A stretch of 64,000 bases of DNA. Source: Jiella mangrovi. GTDB taxonomy: Bacteria > Pseudomonadota > Alphaproteobacteria > Rhizobiales > Rhizobiaceae. The translations under genes and the position numbers were made by a program. Shown one piece after another: positions 58,643 through 64,000 of the stretch (its first letter is position 1; each line of letters begins with the position of its first letter). Where the stretch lies: positions 310,001 to 374,000 of the forward strand of contig NZ_JAGJCF010000003.1 of the NCBI RefSeq assembly GCF_017815135.1, read 5' to 3'. The notes beneath the pieces are model-generated. The model saw only the letters and a program-made list of their open reading frames with translations, did not search any database and was not told where the DNA came from.

Positions 58643-60322
58643 ATGCTGGTCCATCTTTCCATCCGAGACATCGTACTGATCGAGCGCCTCGAATTGACGC
58701 TCGGGGCCGGCCTGTCGGTGCTCACCGGCGAGACCGGCGCCGGAAAGTCGATCCTGCTCGATTCCCTGTCTCTCGCGCTTGGTGGGCGGGGCGATGGCAG
58801 CCTCGTGCGCCAGGGCGCCAAGCAGGGCGAGGTGATCGCCGCCTTCGACGTCGCGCTCGAGCACCCGGCGCGCCGGCTTCTTTCGGACAACGGCTTCGAC
58901 GACGACGGCGACGTCGTTCTGCGCCGCGTCCAGAATGCCGACGGGCGCACCCGTGTCTTCATCAACGATCGCCCGTCCAGCGTCTCTCTGATGCGCGAGA
59001 TCGGCCTTTCGCTCGTCGAGATCCACGGCCAGCACGACGATCGCGCTCTGGTCGAGACCGACAGCCACCGCGCGCTGCTCGACGAATTTGGCGGGCTGCA
59101 ATTCGACGCAGCCGCCGTTGGAAAGCTGCACGGCGAATGGAGGGCGGCGCGCGAGGCGCTGTCGAAGCATCGCGCCAAGGTCGAGGCCGCGGCACGGGAG
59201 GCGGATTTCCTGCGAAGCGCCGTCGACGAACTCTCCGAACTTCAGCCGATCGCCGGCGAGGAGGAGGAACTCGCCGAGCGCCGGCAGGTGATGATGCGGT
59301 CCGAGAAGATCGCGACGGACGTCAACGATGCGAGCGAGGAACTTTCGGGGCCGGCTTCGCCGATTCCGGGCCTTGCCAATCTGTTGAAGCGTCTCGATCG
59401 AAAGCGGGACGAACTGCCCGGCCTTCTCGATGACGCGATCGAGCAGCTCGACACCGCGCTGGACGCCTTGTCCGACGCCCAGACGTCTCTCGAGGCGGCG
59501 CTCAGAAACCTCGAATTCGATCCCCGGGCGCTGGAGGTGGCCGAGGAGCGCTTGTTCGCGCTGCGGGCGGCGGGGCGCAAGTTCAACGTTCCGGTCGACG
59601 ACCTGCCGGAGCTGACGGCCAAGATGATCGGGGATCTGGCGGATCTCGACGCCGGCGAGGAACGGCTGATGCTGCTCGAGCAAGAGGTCGAGGAAAAGCG
59701 CGAGCGATTCGATCGGGCGGCTGCAAGCCTTTCTGAAAAGCGCGGTCAGGCGGCCGTCATGCTGGAAGCTGCGGTGATGAGCGAGCTTCCCGATCTCAAG
59801 CTCGATCGCGCCAGCTTCATGGTGGTCATCGCGACCGATGCCGAGCGCCGGGACGCGTCCGGCATCGACACCGCCGAGTTCCACGTGCGCACCAATCCCG
59901 GCACGCGGGCCGGCCCGATCATGAAGGTGGCGTCCGGCGGCGAACTCTCGCGGTTTCTCCTCGCGCTCAAGGTCGCGCTTGCCGATCGCGGCTCGGCGCC
60001 GACCCTCGTTTTCGACGAGATCGACACGGGCGTCGGCGGCGCCGTCGCCGATGCGATCGGAAGGCGTCTGAAACGCCTCGCGGGCTCCGTCCAGGTGCTG
60101 GCCGTGACCCATGCCCCCCAGGTCGCGGCGCGGGCCTCGACCCATCTCCTGATCTCCAAGGCCAGCATCGAGGTCGGCGCCGACGATCGCGTCGCGACCC
60201 GCGTCGTGACGATCGACCCCGACGGACGCCGTGAAGAGATTGCCCGCATGCTTGCCGGCGAGAGCGTCACGGAGGAGGCGAGGGCCGCCGCTGCCCGGTT
60301 GATCGGCGCGGAAGGGATCTGA
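58643..60322 (+). CDS. recN: DNA repair protein RecN
   Basis: SMC-like ATPase that helps double-strand break repair. The 559-residue protein has Walker A LTGETGAGKSILLDSL (29-36), a central coiled coil (about 150-370), the ABC signature VASGGELSRFLLALK and the C-terminal Walker B TLVFDEIDTGVGG followed by THAPQVAARA. No clear LexA box was found in the 200 bp upstream. It normally precedes ligA directly in rhizobia; here another gene intervenes. Confidence 0.96.
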   Translation: MLVHLSIRDIVLIERLELTLGAGLSVLTGETGAGKSILLDSLSLALGGRGDGSLVRQGAKQGEVIAAFDVALEHPARRLLSDNGFDDDGDVVLRRVQNADGRTRVFINDRPSSVSLMREIGLSLVEIHGQHDDRALVETDSHRALLDEFGGLQFDAAAVGKLHGEWRAAREALSKHRAKVEAAAREADFLRSAVDELSELQPIAGEEEELAERRQVMMRSEKIATDVNDASEELSGPASPIPGLANLLKRLDRKRDELPGLLDDAIEQLDTALDALSDAQTSLEAALRNLEFDPRALEVAEERLFALRAAGRKFNVPVDDLPELTAKMIGDLADLDAGEERLMLLEQEVEEKRERFDRAAASLSEKRGQAAVMLEAAVMSELPDLKLDRASFMVVIATDAERRDASGIDTAEFHVRTNPGTRAGPIMKVASGGELSRFLLALKVALADRGSAPTLVFDEIDTGVGGAVADAIGRRLKRLAGSVQVLAVTHAPQVAARASTHLLISKASIEVGADDRVATRVVTIDPDGRREEIARMLAGESVTEEARAAAARLIGAEGI

Positions 60323-60380
60323 TCCTCGTCGACGGCTTTTCGCCACCTGTGATACCATGAGCCCGACAGTCGGAGATGGT

Positions 60381-61475
60381 ATGGCACGCGAAGATCTTGT
60401 CCTCATTGCAGGCGCCGGCCCGGTCGGGCTTGCCGCCGCCGTCGAGCTCACGCGGCGCGGCGTGCCGGTGCGGATCGTCGATGCGAAAGACGGGCCGACA
60501 TCGGCCGATCAGTCGCGGGCGCTGGCTGTCCTGCCGACGACGCTGACGATCTTCGAAGCCTCGGGTTTGAGCGGCAGGATGATCGCCGAAGGAACGAAGA
60601 TCACCGGAGCCGATATCTGGCTTGGTGACAAACCGTCCTTTTCGATGAATTTCTCCGGCGCAAAGACCGCCTTTCCCTTCATTCTCTCCTTGCCGCAAGG
60701 AAGGACCGAGCGGCTGTTGATCGACTGGCTCACCGAGCGATCCGTCGAGGTCGAATGGAATGTCGCGCTGGAAGAGATTGGCGAGACCCATCGTCCGGTC
60801 GCCGGGCTCTCGACGGGCGAAAGTATCAAGGTTGCGGCGATTCTCGGCTGTGACGGCAGCCACTCGCGGGTGCGCCAGGAACTCGGCGTGCCGTGGAGCG
60901 GCGAAGGCTATCCGGGCGCCTTCGCTCTGGCTGACGTCACATTCGACAAGAAGATCGACCCGCATCGCGCGATGATCGTCGTCGGGTCGGACAAGCGCGC
61001 TTCCCATGCGCTCCTTCCGATGAGCGACAACTGGGCGCGGCTGATCGGCTTCGAGGACACGCCGGACGCGCTTGTGGCTTCGGTGGAGGGAATCGCCTCC
61101 GTCACCTGGCGTTCGAGCTTCCACGTCTCGTTCCGCCACGCCGAGCGGATGGCGCGCGGCCAGATCTTCCTCGCGGGCGATGCCGCGCACATCCATTCGC
61201 CCGTAGGCGGGCGCGGCATGAATCTCGGCATCTGGGACGCCGCGGTCTTCGCCCGGCTTTTTGCCGAGCGCCGGGAGAGCGAATACGAATCGCGGCGTCT
61301 GCCGGCTATTGGCTCCGTCATCGCCCAGACCCGCCAGATGACGGACAGACTGGCACAGCCGCCAACGCATCTCGCTCCGGTCCTGAAATACGCCATGCCG
61401 ATGGCGAAAATGGTGCCCTCGTTCCGGCGCAAGATCGCCGAGCGGGTTCTCGCCCTCGACCTGCCACAGCCGTGA
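60381..61475 (+). CDS. FAD-dependent aromatic-type monooxygenase
   Basis: A PHBH-type flavoprotein of 364 residues. It has the Rossmann FAD motif LIAGAGPVGLAAAVEL (about 8-23), the DG motif LGCDGSHSRVRQELG and the second FAD motif IFLAGDAAHIHSPVGGRGMN. The family hydroxylates or epoxidises aromatic and other small molecules using NAD(P)H and O2; the substrate here is unknown. The ATG at 60381 has GGAGATGG just upstream; the ATG at 60357 lacks a site. It sits between recN and ligA, genes normally adjacent. Confidence 0.88.
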   Translation: MAREDLVLIAGAGPVGLAAAVELTRRGVPVRIVDAKDGPTSADQSRALAVLPTTLTIFEASGLSGRMIAEGTKITGADIWLGDKPSFSMNFSGAKTAFPFILSLPQGRTERLLIDWLTERSVEVEWNVALEEIGETHRPVAGLSTGESIKVAAILGCDGSHSRVRQELGVPWSGEGYPGAFALADVTFDKKIDPHRAMIVVGSDKRASHALLPMSDNWARLIGFEDTPDALVASVEGIASVTWRSSFHVSFRHAERMARGQIFLAGDAAHIHSPVGGRGMNLGIWDAAVFARLFAERRESEYESRRLPAIGSVIAQTRQMTDRLAQPPTHLAPVLKYAMPMAKMVPSFRRKIAERVLALDLPQP

Positions 61476-61678
61476 CGGCTCTCGCCGATCGCCCGCGCCC
61501 CTCGATCGCTCCGCGACGATTTCGCCGCAGAATGTGGCGATGACGGCTGGTCGAGCGTCAGGGGCCGAAACGCGGACGCCTAAAGACGCTTCGGACAAGC
61601 CTGAGACCCAAGCATTTGGTCGTGCCCCGTCCTTGCTATAAAGCGGGCGGCCGATCAGGCTCCGATCGAGATTCATGA

Positions 61679-64000
<2,322 letters not shown>

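Overview
This window is a stretch of core chromosome from a GC-rich alphaproteobacterium, almost certainly of the order Hyphomicrobiales (Rhizobiales). The evidence is an ExoR-type Sel1 protein, a CckA hybrid kinase, a CtrA-type TTAA-N7-TTAA box, a rhizobial-type recA SOS operator, an EcfG-type stress promoter, and the rhizobial gene orders xthA-erpA/dgt-argS-SPOR-nagZ-tatABC-serS-surE-pcm-LysM/M23, recA-alaS, purC-purS-purQ/purL-bolA-grxD and ddl-ftsQAZ-lpxC-bamD-recN-ligA. The genus cannot be named from the sequence alone. No insertion sequence, prophage, CRISPR array or rRNA was seen. One tRNA (Cys, GCA) is present. The last gene, ligA, runs off the right edge.

Layout. 0.1-2.7 kb: ilvD overlapping exoR. 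2.7-3.9 kb: erpA-xthA (minus). 4-18.3 kb: a plus-strand housekeeping block for dNTP control, arginyl-tRNA, a SPOR cell-wall protein, NagZ, an orphan ABC ATPase, Tat export, seryl-tRNA, SurE, Pcm and an NlpD/DipM-like lipoprotein, closed by a strong terminator. 18.5-23.2 kb: a FliO-like protein divergent from cckA. 23.4-29.4 kb: psuK-psuG divergent from recA, then alaS. 29.8-36.8 kb: an SHS carboxylate transporter, a VOC protein, icd, an esterase, trmJ-murI and a secreted protein. 37-40.3 kb: a Pmp3 peptide, rpsD, two tiny membrane proteins and ttcA-IMPase. 40.4-45.4 kb: a Bcr/CflA efflux pump, grxD-bolA and purL (minus). 45.4-48.4 kb: an accessory island with a MetOD1-like sensor protein, a HisKA_2 kinase and two lipoproteins. 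48.4-50.5 kb: purQ, a coiled-coil protein, purS and purC. 50.8-64 kb: tRNA-Cys, then the division and envelope cluster ddlB-ftsQ-ftsA-ftsZ-lpxC-bamD-recN, a flavin monooxygenase and ligA.

How the genes fit together. Much of the window concerns the cell cycle and envelope. CckA controls CtrA phosphorylation in this group, and a perfect CtrA box lies before ddlB-ftsQA. The SPOR protein, NagZ, MurI, DdlB, LpxC, BamD and the degenerate LytM lipoprotein all act on the wall or outer membrane. Purine synthesis is split by the accessory signalling island.

The places most worth a second look are these: the MetOD1/HisKA_2 island with a cysteine-rich leader peptide; an orphan ABC ATPase where scpAB is expected; terminator-like hairpins inside the tatA-tatB gap and the rpsD leader; the EcfG-type promoter before the Pmp3 peptide; and a possible Tat-signal-bearing alternative start for NagZ.
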